A DNA stretch of 45,861 bases from Marinomonas fungiae (lineage in GTDB: Bacteria; Pseudomonadota; Gammaproteobacteria; Pseudomonadales; Marinomonadaceae): positions 1 through 45,861 of the forward strand of contig NZ_LIQF01000021.1 in assembly GCF_001418205.1 (NCBI RefSeq), written 5' to 3'. Under the pieces are notes generated by a model. That model ran no database searches. It worked only from the letters and a program-made list of their open reading frames with translations, and had not been told where the DNA came from. The position numbers and the translations under genes were made by a program. Shown here one piece after another: positions 34,551 to 44,145 of the stretch. The first letter of the stretch is position 1. Each line of letters opens with the position of its first letter.

Positions 34551-35084
34551 ATGAGACGAGTCCTGCTTTTTTTGCCGCTAGCTGTCGTCATTGGGCTCGG
34601 CTTTTTCTTGTGGAGGGGGTTGTACCTTAATCCGAAGGAGTTGCCCTCGGCCCTGATCGGTAAACCCGTTCCACAGTTCGAGCTCCCTTGGCTTGAAAAA
34701 CCCGGTCAAACTCTGACGCAGGAGGCGCTGAAAGGTAAAGTGAGTTTGCTCAACATTTGGGCGACCTGGTGCCCCTCCTGTCGTACGGAACACCCGTTTT
34801 TGATGGAGTTGGCTCATCGAAGGGGTATTCCGATCTATGGCGTCGATTATAAAGATGAAGTGCCTGCCGCTAACAGATGGCTGTCAGACCTCGGTAACCC
34901 TTATGTCGCCAATGTTGTCGACGACAAAGGCTCTCTAGGGCTCGACCTTGGCGTCTATGGTGCGCCCGAAACCTTTATCATCGACAAAAGGGGAGTGATC
35001 CGTTACCGGCATGCGGGGCCTTTGAATGATGCGATATGGAAACGAGATTTACTGCCTGTTTTTCAGCAGCTGCAGGGTGAGTAG
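34551..35084 (+). CDS. TlpA/CcmG-like membrane-anchored thioredoxin
   Basis: A 177-residue protein with N-terminal anchor about 4-20 and a TlpA/DsbE thioredoxin domain with WCPSC (C74, C77 in NIWATWCPSCRTE) and the cis-proline loop VYGAPETFIID. It closely resembles CcmG/DsbE of cytochrome c maturation, but no ccm genes are present, so a general reductase role fed by the DsbD of the same transposon is more likely. A 120-base gap with a small CCCGG hairpin separates it from the dsbA-like gene. Confidence 0.88.
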   Translation: MRRVLLFLPLAVVIGLGFFLWRGLYLNPKELPSALIGKPVPQFELPWLEKPGQTLTQEALKGKVSLLNIWATWCPSCRTEHPFLMELAHRRGIPIYGVDYKDEVPAANRWLSDLGNPYVANVVDDKGSLGLDLGVYGAPETFIIDKRGVIRYRHAGPLNDAIWKRDLLPVFQQLQGE

Positions 35085-35202
35085 CGATTCAAATCAGCCC
35101 GTTTTTATGGCTGTCACCGGCACATCAACATAGAACACCCGACACAACCCCTGACGTGCGTCAGGCGCGCTGTTCCTCGTGTTAAAAAAAGGTCATTGTT
35201 AG

Positions 35203-35754
35203 ATGATAAAAAATGATTTCCCCGGCACTCATCGAAACCGTGGAGTACAGATTTTACTTGTTTCTATGCTCACACTTGCACTGGACCAACTGAGCAAGTG
35301 GATAGCCCTTGCCTACCTGCTGGAAACACCGCGGGTGATTGAGGTGACGGCCTTCTTTAACCTGAGGCTTGGTTTCAACACGGGCGTGAGCTTCGGTTTG
35401 TTTCGTGACTTCTTTGCCAATGCGCCAGAACTGCTTGCGCTGATCAGCTTGGCGATAGTGGCTGTGCTGCTCATCTGGGCTTGGCGTTCCGATTCGTTTT
35501 TTGAGCGGATCAGTCTTGCCGTGATCGCGGGCGGAGCGCTTGGTAATATCGTTGATCGGTGGCGCCAGGGGGCGGTGACAGATTTTTTGGATTTTCACTG
35601 GGCTGGCTGGCACTGGCCGACATTTAACGGTGCCGACATCTTTATTACCTTGGGTGCGATTTGTCTGTTGCTGTCGGGGCTAAGGCGGACTGACGAAACC
35701 GATTGGAAAGAAAAGCAAATTACCGGCCGACGCGGGCCGACGAGGGTTAACTGA
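35203..35754 (+). CDS. lspA: Lipoprotein signal peptidase (signal peptidase II)
   Basis: A 183-residue inner-membrane aspartyl protease that cleaves prolipoproteins. It has four transmembrane segments with DQLSKW near 28, FNTGVSFGL near 59, and the catalytic aspartates D127 (GAVTDFLDFH) and D145 (FNGADIFI). Upstream lies a 7-bp hairpin (35150-35165). No lipoprotein gene is evident in the transposon. lspA homologues recur beside Pb/Cd/Zn ATPases (as in pbr operons), so association with metal resistance is known, although its reason is not settled. A chromosomal copy presumably also exists. Confidence 0.93.
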   Translation: MIKNDFPGTHRNRGVQILLVSMLTLALDQLSKWIALAYLLETPRVIEVTAFFNLRLGFNTGVSFGLFRDFFANAPELLALISLAIVAVLLIWAWRSDSFFERISLAVIAGGALGNIVDRWRQGAVTDFLDFHWAGWHWPTFNGADIFITLGAICLLLSGLRRTDETDWKEKQITGRRGPTRVN

Positions 35755-35756
35755 CT

Positions 35757-37082
35757 GTGAGTACGGCGACGAAAGTTCTAACGCGTTTGAATTCAAGGCC
35801 ATTGGCGCTCTGGAAAGGTTTCGGTGTCGCCCTTATCGGCTATTTTGCATTGCAAGTCTGGATTGATTGGCAGGTAACGGATCAAGCAAGCGCGCCACCG
35901 CAGTGGGAGGCGCTCGCTGGGCCAGGGGTTGCTGTCGAGGAGACACAGCCTGCGCCCATCAGTCATGAACGTCTATCTGAGCGTGATGCAACGTCGGAGG
36001 TGGTACTCGCTGCAAAGGCAGGGGATACCCTCGATGGCTTGTTAAAGCGTCTGGGGCTTGATTCGAAGATGCGCTCTGCAGTGGTTCAGGCTCTCACTGC
36101 CGAGTTTGATCCGCAAGCACTTCAGCCAGGACACGAGGTGGTTATAAGGTTTGAAGACAACCAGAAAACACCACAGCAACTTCTGTTAAAGATTGATGCG
36201 GGCGTAAAAATCCTATTGTCATTCGGCGATCCATTAACTGTCTCTCGCTTGACTCCCGCGATAACGTCGCAAGAGCGAGCGGTTCGATTCAAGCTAGACC
36301 GTTCAGTTTATGCTTCGCTAAAAGCGGCGAACATCCCGACCCGCTTCGCCCAGGATCTATCGCTCATGTTGGCCCCTCTGATTCAGTTTGATCGGGCCTT
36401 CAAAGGTGGAGAGAAATTCGAAATCCTATGGCATGAATACCCATTGGCAGAGGGGCGCGAAGCCAAACCGCCGAATCTGAGGTATGTCCGTATAGAGATG
36501 GGCGATCGTACCATTGAAGCCACCCGCTCCAACGGTACCGATAGCCACTCCAGAATCTACAAGAACGGCGAGTTAGTCCGCACCTTGGTAACGCCCGTGG
36601 ACGATGGGCAGATTTCATCTATTTTTGGACCGAGAAAACACCCTGTTTATGGCAATGTGCGGATGCATACCGGTGTAGACTACTCCGCCCTGCGTGGCGC
36701 TCGGGTCACGGCATCGGCTCCCGGGGAAATTCTTTATATGGGGCGCCGCCGCGGCTATGGTCGCGTTATTGAGATACAGCACGAGAAAGGGGTTGTGACT
36801 CGGTACGCACACTTAGAGTCCTTCGCGGCAGGCCTTGAGCGAGATAGTCGTGTAGCAGCAGGGGATGAAATCGGTAGTGTTGGCGCTTCAGGTATAGCGA
36901 CCGGGCCCAACCTACATTTCGAAGTCTTGAGTAATGGGCGCCCCCTGGACCCACTTTTCGGTCCTCGAACGGTGCTTTCAAAAGCGATCAGCTCGGTGGA
37001 TGGTGAACATCGCGACCTCTTCAATATGCGGGATGCCTTTGACCGAGTGCTCTTCGACTTAAAACGGAGCGAGAACGGATAG
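35757..37082 (+). CDS. M23-family peptidoglycan endopeptidase (MepM-like)
   Basis: A 441-residue protein beginning at GTG 35757, three bases after lspA, with GAGGG ahead. It has an N-terminal transmembrane anchor (about 18-36), an OapA/LysM-like domain (about 75-150), a second domain, and a C-terminal LytM/M23 domain (about 285-405). The zinc ligands are visible as HTGVD near 303 and NLHFE near 386, with RYAHL between. It would cut peptide cross-links in the periplasm. M23 genes often follow lspA in such metal islands. A link to envelope repair under metal stress is inference. Confidence 0.9.
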   Translation: MSTATKVLTRLNSRPLALWKGFGVALIGYFALQVWIDWQVTDQASAPPQWEALAGPGVAVEETQPAPISHERLSERDATSEVVLAAKAGDTLDGLLKRLGLDSKMRSAVVQALTAEFDPQALQPGHEVVIRFEDNQKTPQQLLLKIDAGVKILLSFGDPLTVSRLTPAITSQERAVRFKLDRSVYASLKAANIPTRFAQDLSLMLAPLIQFDRAFKGGEKFEILWHEYPLAEGREAKPPNLRYVRIEMGDRTIEATRSNGTDSHSRIYKNGELVRTLVTPVDDGQISSIFGPRKHPVYGNVRMHTGVDYSALRGARVTASAPGEILYMGRRRGYGRVIEIQHEKGVVTRYAHLESFAAGLERDSRVAAGDEIGSVGASGIATGPNLHFEVLSNGRPLDPLFGPRTVLSKAISSVDGEHRDLFNMRDAFDRVLFDLKRSENG

Positions 37083-37268
37083 TGCTGCATAGGGTAGGGT
37101 CGCTTGTATGTCGTTTATTGCGACATAGAACCGCAGTTTATCGGTTCTATCATAAGTAGGAACAAAGCAGATGAATGAAGGTAATGGCCGCTTCCACTCT
37201 TTGTCTGCATCGACAAAGCAACAGGCTGTAATCTGAATGCGACGCTGTGAATCCAACTTAGGGGCAGT

Positions 37269-38309
37269 ATGAATCAAAGTATCGCTTACGCCATCTTGGC
37301 TGCCCTGCTATTTGGAGCCAGCACACCCTTTGCCAAACTGCTGATCAACGAGGCGTCGCCCTTGGCTCTGGGCGGAATGCTTTACCTGGGCAGTGGCCTA
37401 GGGCTTGGGCTCGCGAGGCTGATCAGGGATCGAGGCTGGAAAAATCCGGGCATACCTACGATGGAATGGCCCTGGCTGCTTGGGGCTATTTTCTTTGGCG
37501 GGGTTCTGGGTCCAGTCGCCCTCATGTTCGGATTGAGCTACTCCAGCGGCGCTTCAGCGTCACTCTTGCTGAACCTGGAGGCGGTTCTGACCGCTCTGAT
37601 TGCATGGGTCGTCTTTCGGGAAAACGCCGATCGGCGAATCGTGTTGGGGATGATCGCCATCGTAGCCGGAGGGGTTGTCCTGTTCTTGCCGACGGGGGAG
37701 ATAGGCGTTACAAACAGTATCGGTTCGCTAGCCATTGCGCTGGCCTGCCTGTGCTGGGCGATCGATAACAATCTGACCCGCCAAGTATCCGCCTCCGATG
37801 CGGTGTTTATCGCCGGGAGCAAAGGGCTGATCGCCGGATCTGTTAACTGTGCGCTGGCCTGGTTTATGGGAGATGCATTTCCTCCGCTGGCAACCACAGG
37901 CGCAATCATGACACTGGGGCTGCTGGGCTACGGTGTAAGCTTGGTCTTGTTCGTATTGGCACTGCGGGGATTGGGAACTGCGCGCACTGGCGCGTATTTC
38001 TCCACAGCGCCCTTTATCGGAGCACTGATCGCGCTGACCTTGTTACACGAACCCGTTACCTCCGCTTTCTGGATTGCCAGCGTGCTGATGGGGTTGGGTG
38101 TGTGGCTGCATCTGACAGAACGCCATGAACACCTGCACACCCATAAGCCGTTGGAACACAGTCACACGCACCGCCATGAATATCATCACCAACACGATCA
38201 CGAGTTTGACTGGGATGGGCAGGAGCCCCATTCGCACCAGCACGCGCACACCGAGGTGACGCACAAGCATCCACACTTTCCCGATATTCACCACCGTCAC
38301 CGACACTAA
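37269..38309 (+). CDS. EamA/DMT-family permease with His-rich C-terminal tail
   Basis: A 346-residue inner-membrane transporter with ten predicted helices in two EamA repeats (about 5-140 and 150-280). A hydrophilic tail (about 283-346) contains roughly 23 His in 64 residues, in HxH and HH patterns (for example HEHLHTH, HHRHRH). Such tails bind Zn, Ni or Co in metal transporters and chaperones. The substrate is unknown. Membership in a Cd/Pb/Zn island suggests metal or metal-complex transport. It has its own 186-base upstream region and ends the cargo before tnpR, which converges on it. Confidence 0.88.
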   Translation: MNQSIAYAILAALLFGASTPFAKLLINEASPLALGGMLYLGSGLGLGLARLIRDRGWKNPGIPTMEWPWLLGAIFFGGVLGPVALMFGLSYSSGASASLLLNLEAVLTALIAWVVFRENADRRIVLGMIAIVAGGVVLFLPTGEIGVTNSIGSLAIALACLCWAIDNNLTRQVSASDAVFIAGSKGLIAGSVNCALAWFMGDAFPPLATTGAIMTLGLLGYGVSLVLFVLALRGLGTARTGAYFSTAPFIGALIALTLLHEPVTSAFWIASVLMGLGVWLHLTERHEHLHTHKPLEHSHTHRHEYHHQHDHEFDWDGQEPHSHQHAHTEVTHKHPHFPDIHHRHRH

Positions 38310-38455
38310 CTCATCCACATGGCCGCAGAACACTGGCGCCGCCTTCAGGAATTTCATGAAAGTTGCTCTGGATAAATCGCTGGAGGTTTTGTTTGTGAGA
38401 GAGGGGCTTTTTTCTTAAGCTACCGGCCATGCGTCTCAGTGCTGCAGGACAGGCA

Positions 38456-39123
<668 letters not shown>

Positions 39124-39167
39124 CTGCGAATGCTCGCGATTCTTACAGTTATTGGTTGGGGTAGCAC

Positions 39168-42100
39168 ATGCCCGTCGATTTTTTAACCTCGGAACAGAAA
39201 GCTAGCTATGGGCAATTTTCTGGCGAACCGAATGAAGTGCAGTTGGCCCGCTACTTTCATCTGGATGAAGCTGACCTCGCTTTTATCCTTCAGCGGCGTG
39301 GTGTTCAGAACCGTTTCGGTGTCGCCTTACAGTTGGGCTGCGTTCGATTCCTGGGAACCTTCCTCGCCGATCTGTCACGGGTTCCGGCCAATGCTCAATG
39401 GTTTGTTGCACGACAGCTTGGCATCACCGATATAGCAACCCTGGCCACCTATGCACAGCGTGAAACCACTCGACGGGAGCACACGGCCCAGATCCGTACC
39501 CACTATCAGTACCGGGAGTTCACGTGGCCGTGGTCCTTCCGGCTGAACCGCTTACTCTACACACGCAGTTGGATCGGCAACGAACGCCCCAGCCTGCTTT
39601 TCGATCTGGCCACCGGTTGGCTGATACAACACAAGATCCTGCTGCCCGGCGCCACCACACTGACCCGCTTGATTTCCGAAGTGCGCGAGCGGGCCACCAG
39701 TCGCTTGTGGCAACGGCTGTCGGCGTTGCCGACATCGGAGCAGACCGCAAAGCTTGAGACGTTGCTTCAGGTTCCGGAGGGAACACGAACTTCCCGCTTT
39801 GACCGCTACCGCAAGGGGCCGGTGACGATCAGCGGTCCCGCCTTCAATGAGGCGGTTGGCCGTTATCAGGAGCTGAAGGCCTTCGGCATGCATGAGCTGG
39901 ATTTTACCGGCATCCCGCCAGTCCGCTTTAAAAACATCGCCCGTCACGCCGGAATGATTTCTATGCACAAAATAGCCCGCATGCCGGAGAGAAAGCGCAC
40001 GGCCATCCTAGTGGCCTTCGCCAGGGCATATGAGACCATCGCCCTCGATGAAGCCCTGGACGTGCTGGATTTACTGATTACCTATATTGCCGGTGAGGCC
40101 AAAAAGCTGGGCCAGAAAAAGCGGTTGCGGACACTGAAGGATCTGGATAAATCCGCGCTGGCCTTGGCGGAGGTTTGTGCCCTGATCCTCAATGAAAGTA
40201 CGCAGGATGAACTGCTGAGGTCGGCCATCTTTGCCAAAATGCCGCGTGAAAAACTGGCGGCATCCATTGCCACCGTCCATGAACTGGCTCGCCCTTACGA
40301 CGACAACTTTCAAGATGAAATGGTGGAACAGTATGGCAGGGTCAGACGCTTCTTACCGAAATTACTGTGTGATATCGAGTTCAAAGCGGCTCCGGCGGGC
40401 AAGGCGACCCTGGAAGCCCATCAATATCTGGCCGGTCTGTTGAAATCGCGCAAGCAGCAACTGGAAGAGGCGCCACTGGACATTGTTTCCAATCCCTGGA
40501 AACGTCTGGTGTTTGACAAAGAGGGGCGAGTCACCAAGCGAGGCTACACACTGTGCTTTCTCGATAAGCTGCAAGACAGCCTGCGCCGCCGTGATGTCTA
40601 TGTAGAGAACAGCGATCGCTGGGGTGATCCACGGGCCAAGCTGTTGCAGGGCCAGGAATGGCAGGCCAACCGCATTCAGGTCTGCCGGTCACTCGGTCAT
40701 CCACTGAATCCCCAAGAAGCCATTGATGGTCTGGTGCGCCAACTGGATGCCAGCTACAGACAGGTGGCCGCCAACTTTGATGACAACAAGGCCGTTGAAT
40801 TGGATCTGTCTGGCAAGCGGCCCACATTGACCATCACCAATTTTGACAAGCTGGATGAACCGCCCAGCCTGGCGCAGCTCTCCCAGCAGGTCGAAGCCTT
40901 GCTGCCCAGCGTGGATCTCACGGAGCTGTTGTTGGAGATAGACGCTCATACCAGCTTCGCCGACGAATTTACCCATGTCAGCGAATCCAATGCCCGTGCC
41001 GGGGACCTGACGGTCAGCCTCTGCGCGGTGTTATTGGCGGAGGCCTGCAACATCGGATTGGAGCCTCTGATCAAGCACCAAGTGCCCGCCTTAACCCGAC
41101 ACCGCTTGAACTGGGTCAAGCAGAATTACCTGCGGACTGAAACTCTAGTGAAGGCCAACGCCAAACTGGTGGACTACCAATCCACTTTATCCCTGGCCGG
41201 GCAGTGGGGCGGCGGCGAGGTGGCTTCCGCCGACGGTATGCGGTTTGTCACACCCGTCCGCACCATCAATGCCGGGCCGAACCGGAAATACTTTGGCTCC
41301 AGCCGCGGCATTACCTGGTACAACTTTGTCTCGGACCAGTTCTCCGGCTTTCATGGAATTGTCGTCCCTGGAACACTGCGTGATTCCATCTTTGTGCTGG
41401 AGGGTCTGCTGGAGCAGCAAACCGGCCTAAACCCGGTGGAGATCATGACCGATACTGCTGGTGCCAGCGACATGGTGTTTGGCTTGTTCTGGCTGCTGGG
41501 GTACCAGTTTTCACCGCGCCTGGCTGACGCCGGTGAATCCGTATTCTGGCGCGTGGACAAGGCCGCCAACTATGGCGCATTGGATGAGTTGGCCCGCAGT
41601 TGCGTCAATACCCACAAGATCGAACAGCACTGGGATGACATGATGCGCATTGCCGGTTCGCTCAAACTGGGTACCGTGCAGGCCTCCGAGCTGATCCGCT
41701 CGCTACTGAAAAGTGATCGGCCTTCCAGCCTGGCACAAGCCATCATTGAAGCGGGCCGGATCAATAAGACCCTTTACCTGCTGAACTACGTGGATGATGA
41801 AGACTACCGCCGTCGGATTCTGACCCAGTTGAATCGCGGGGAAAGCCGTCACGCGGTCGCACGGGCCATCTGCCACGGCCAGCGTGGCGAAATCCGGAAA
41901 CGGTACCGGGAGGGTCAGGAAGATCAGCTTGGAGCGTTGGGTTTGGTGACCAACGCTCTGGTGCTGTGGAACACGATTTACATGCAGGCCGCCTTGGATC
42001 ACCTGAGACGACAGGGCGAGGACGCGAAAGAAGAGGACGCGAAAGAAGAGGACGAAGCCAGATTGTCGCCACTCAGCCATAAACACGTGAATATGCTGGG

Positions 42101-42188
42101 CCACTACTCGTTCACCCTGGCAGAACAGGTGCTGAATGGGCAGCTCAGACCGTTGAAGCAGCCATCGGACCTGGACGAATGGCCTTAG
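39168..42188 (+). CDS. tnpA: Tn3-family transposase TnpA
   Basis: A 1006-residue DDE transposase, full length for the family. It has an N-terminal DUF4158 domain (MPVDFLTSEQKASYGQF) and the C-terminal Tn3 catalytic domain with SADGMRF near 688, MTDTAGASDMVFGLFW near 760 and NRGESRHAVAR near 890, holding the three acidic residues. The stop codon TAG lies inside the right inverted repeat. Near the C-terminus a 15-base unit is repeated (42018-42050), giving EDAKEEDAKEEDEA. No frameshift is seen. It probably makes the element mobile. Confidence 0.95.
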   Translation: MPVDFLTSEQKASYGQFSGEPNEVQLARYFHLDEADLAFILQRRGVQNRFGVALQLGCVRFLGTFLADLSRVPANAQWFVARQLGITDIATLATYAQRETTRREHTAQIRTHYQYREFTWPWSFRLNRLLYTRSWIGNERPSLLFDLATGWLIQHKILLPGATTLTRLISEVRERATSRLWQRLSALPTSEQTAKLETLLQVPEGTRTSRFDRYRKGPVTISGPAFNEAVGRYQELKAFGMHELDFTGIPPVRFKNIARHAGMISMHKIARMPERKRTAILVAFARAYETIALDEALDVLDLLITYIAGEAKKLGQKKRLRTLKDLDKSALALAEVCALILNESTQDELLRSAIFAKMPREKLAASIATVHELARPYDDNFQDEMVEQYGRVRRFLPKLLCDIEFKAAPAGKATLEAHQYLAGLLKSRKQQLEEAPLDIVSNPWKRLVFDKEGRVTKRGYTLCFLDKLQDSLRRRDVYVENSDRWGDPRAKLLQGQEWQANRIQVCRSLGHPLNPQEAIDGLVRQLDASYRQVAANFDDNKAVELDLSGKRPTLTITNFDKLDEPPSLAQLSQQVEALLPSVDLTELLLEIDAHTSFADEFTHVSESNARAGDLTVSLCAVLLAEACNIGLEPLIKHQVPALTRHRLNWVKQNYLRTETLVKANAKLVDYQSTLSLAGQWGGGEVASADGMRFVTPVRTINAGPNRKYFGSSRGITWYNFVSDQFSGFHGIVVPGTLRDSIFVLEGLLEQQTGLNPVEIMTDTAGASDMVFGLFWLLGYQFSPRLADAGESVFWRVDKAANYGALDELARSCVNTHKIEQHWDDMMRIAGSLKLGTVQASELIRSLLKSDRPSSLAQAIIEAGRINKTLYLLNYVDDEDYRRRILTQLNRGESRHAVARAICHGQRGEIRKRYREGQEDQLGALGLVTNALVLWNTIYMQAALDHLRRQGEDAKEEDAKEEDEARLSPLSHKHVNMLGHYSFTLAEQVLNGQLRPLKQPSDLDEWP

Positions 42189-42221
42189 CGTACGTTTTCG
42201 TTCCGTTGGACTTCAAACCCC
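42184..42221 (-). repeat. Tn3 terminal inverted repeat, right
   Basis: This 38-bp repeat is complementary to the left end at 37 of 38 positions. It contains the last codons of tnpA, and TACAC lies directly outside. Confidence 0.95.
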
Positions 42222-42226
42222 TACAC

Positions 42227-42521
42227 TCCTACCATATCCGTTTCTAGGCTTGTTCAAATATTAAAAAGTATGACTGGCAGAGAGCTAAAGCTGCATCATC
42301 CTTATCTTAATCAAGTAGCGTGGAGAAAAAATTCATTATGGAGTAGTGGTTATTTTGCTTGCTCAGTAGGAGGTGCGCCACTGGAGGTTTTAAAGCAATA
42401 CGTGGCTCAACAAGATAGACCACATCAAGCCTTCTTCGAAGGCGTGACTATCCATCCCTCGCAGCAAGCTGCGGGGCTTTACGTCAATTTTGGTAAACGG
42501 CGGTTCGTTCCGAAGGGATAG
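42227..42521 (+). pseudogene. tnpA: IS200/IS605 transposase TnpA, 3' part
   Basis: This continues the gene split at 24992: P.ISVSRLVQILKSMTGREL, then WSSGYFACSVGGAPLEVLKQ with the catalytic Tyr expected in the following YVAQQD. After about HQAFFEGV the frame runs through the element's end hairpin into flanking DNA and stops at 42521. It is separated from its 5' half by 17.2 kb. Confidence 0.85.
42457..42476. repeat. IS200/IS605 left-end hairpin
   Basis: CCTCGCAG (42457-42464) pairs with CTGCGGGG (42469-42476) around a four-base loop, with one G-T pair. Imperfect end hairpins of this kind are what TnpA recognises. The element tip is near 42482. Confidence 0.65.
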
Positions 42522-42540
42522 CCTGCATTACGATACCGTG

Positions 42541-43014
42541 ATGCCTGACAATCTTCCTCAGCGGACTGGCATCTACAGCTGTTACACCGGTACCGGTTAT
42601 TACGATCGTTCTTGGTCAGTTGCTATGTATAACGATGGTCCTCGCAACATTGAAGGTCGTGGGTATGAATCTACGCTGCATGTGGACCTTTTAGATGTCG
42701 AGTCCTATAAGGAGCAAATGACCTACCACGAAAATGCGGCTCTAAGCGTCCACCCAGGCTCTTTATTCCAAAAGGACCTGTTTCAGCAAGCATCAAGAAA
42801 GCCGAAAGAGGTCGGGGACCAAGTTTGCTCATTTTTAAATGAATATGGTGAAGTTCTTGCTGTCCATGGCGATATTCTGAACGTGGATGTACTTGGACAA
42901 TTGATGTCGGATATTCCGGGAGAAGCTATTTCATCTCCGAAAGCTATCAAGCTTGCCATAGAAAACCGCAGACAAAAGCGCGTCTCATCAAAGGACTGGG
43001 CACCTGCTATGTAG
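42541..43014 (+). CDS. Hypothetical protein, family not recognised
   Basis: 157 residues from ATG at 42541 (MPDNLPQRTGIYSCYTGTGYYDRSWSVA); the frame is open from 42490, just inside the IS605 end. It looks soluble, with no signal peptide or membrane segment. The N-terminal part is rich in Tyr and Gly, and the C-terminus is basic (AIENRRQKRVSSKD). The IS200/IS605 tip lies about 60 bases upstream, so the native promoter or even the true start may be lost. It precedes plasmid/phage-type genes on the same strand. I cannot assign a function. Confidence 0.55.
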   Translation: MPDNLPQRTGIYSCYTGTGYYDRSWSVAMYNDGPRNIEGRGYESTLHVDLLDVESYKEQMTYHENAALSVHPGSLFQKDLFQQASRKPKEVGDQVCSFLNEYGEVLAVHGDILNVDVLGQLMSDIPGEAISSPKAIKLAIENRRQKRVSSKDWAPAM

Positions 43015-43147
43015 ATCCAAGCAAAACGATCGATACAGAAAATAAGTGACTCTCGATGTACAGGGATGTCACAGATGAAAAATATCAAAGCTTTAATCGC
43101 AAAGGGCTCTTTTACAAACACTAGAAATACATGATGAAGAAGATTTT

Positions 43148-43341
43148 ATGTCTATCACGGCAACGATCAAATGTGACGCGCTTGGTTGTCACAGAGAATT
43201 TGATGCACAAAATCCAGGTGATCTAAATGTACACAGTGAGCTTGGCGCCAAGGGGTGGATTCAGATGATTATGATACGTATTACTGCCCAAAGTGCAGGG
43301 AGGAAATTAAAGAAGAACTAGGGTGTGAAGCAGATGAGTGA
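43148..43341 (+). pseudogene. Small zinc-ribbon-like protein, frameshifted
   Basis: ATG at 43148 reads MSITATIKCDALGCHREF and continues to ELGAKGW. The frame then shifts near 43262, and the C-terminal half YDTYYCPKCREEIKEEL is read one base back, ending with TGA at 43339-43341. The intended product of about 64 residues would have two metal-binding Cys pairs (CDALGC and CPKC). Its end overlaps the start of the DUF2786 gene by eight bases, so the two were translationally coupled. Sequencing error or programmed frameshifting cannot be excluded. Confidence 0.55.
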
Positions 43342-44008
43342 CGAGAGGATTTTAGACAAGATAAAGAAAAGTATGGCCCTAGCTAACTCATCCGATGGTA
43401 ACGAAGTAGCTACAGCACTAAGGCAAGCTCAAGCACTGATGAAGAAGCACGGAATTGGCTGTGATGAAGTGAAACTGTCTAACGTCGAAACCGTCAAAGC
43501 TAAGGCGGGGAAAAGTCAGAATCCACCTAGATATCACCAAATGCTGGTTCAGTTAATATCAACAGCATTTGCAGTTAAACCTATCTATCATTCTGGTTTT
43601 GATGGAGCGGACATCGAATTTATTGGCTTCGATTCCCAGCCAGAAATTGCAGCTTACTGTTATGAGGTTCTATATCGGCAGCTACTGAATGACAGATCGT
43701 TCTATCAGAAGACTCTGAGCCGGTTCAAACATGCAAACAAGATCCGTAAGGCAGATCTGTTTGCTGAATCATGGGTATATGGAGTATCAACCAAAGTAGT
43801 TAAGTTTGCTTTGACTGAGGAGCAGTCAGATATACTTAACAAGTACATCGTTAAACGAGGCGATGACTTAACCAAAGTCGCTGAACGTAAGCATAAGGCC
43901 AAGCGTGAGGATGGAAGCGCTATCTACCTAGGTGGTCAGGCTGGTCGCAACGCAGATTTATTCCGCGGTACTGGTCAGGATAAGCGTGCGGCATTAACTC
44001 ATTCATAA
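43334..44008 (+). CDS. DUF2786 domain protein
   Basis: 224 residues from ATG at 43334 (MSDERILDKIKKSMALANSS); GTG nine bases upstream is the alternative. The DUF2786 domain (about 4-45) has KIKKSMALAN and ALRQAQALMKKHGI, followed by a DUF7168-like region (about 60-200). Such proteins are common on plasmids and phages, and their function is unknown. It overlaps the end of the zinc-ribbon gene by eight bases. No signal peptide or membrane segment is seen. Confidence 0.82.
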   Translation: MSDERILDKIKKSMALANSSDGNEVATALRQAQALMKKHGIGCDEVKLSNVETVKAKAGKSQNPPRYHQMLVQLISTAFAVKPIYHSGFDGADIEFIGFDSQPEIAAYCYEVLYRQLLNDRSFYQKTLSRFKHANKIRKADLFAESWVYGVSTKVVKFALTEEQSDILNKYIVKRGDDLTKVAERKHKAKREDGSAIYLGGQAGRNADLFRGTGQDKRAALTHS

Positions 44009-44106
44009 ATAGTGTCCCAGATTAAGCTTGACTTTCCTGATTCAGAGCCCGTCCGCAGTCAAAAAGTCAATAAAGCTGTTTCTGGGGACTGCTGTGCTTT
44101 ATACTC

Positions 44107-44130
44107 ATAATAAGTACATGTACCTATTAT
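44107..44130. promoter_or_regulatory. 24-bp palindrome, candidate operator
   Basis: A palindrome with core GTACATGTAC pairs at 11 of 12 positions. It lies 16 bases ahead of the ATG at 44146, where it could block transcription or translation initiation. It is probably the binding site of a dimeric repressor, perhaps the product of the next gene. Confidence 0.6.
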
Positions 44131-44145
44131 TGTGAATCCTAACCG

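Noticed and set aside
34551..35084. TlpA-like protein considered as CcmG of a cytochrome c maturation system
   Set aside because: No other ccm gene is present. The gene lies among dsb and metal genes, so a general thiol reductase role is more likely.
39552..39968. Several long minus-strand frames opposite Tn3 tnpA
   Set aside because: They are antisense shadows of tnpA codon usage, without start signals or motifs.
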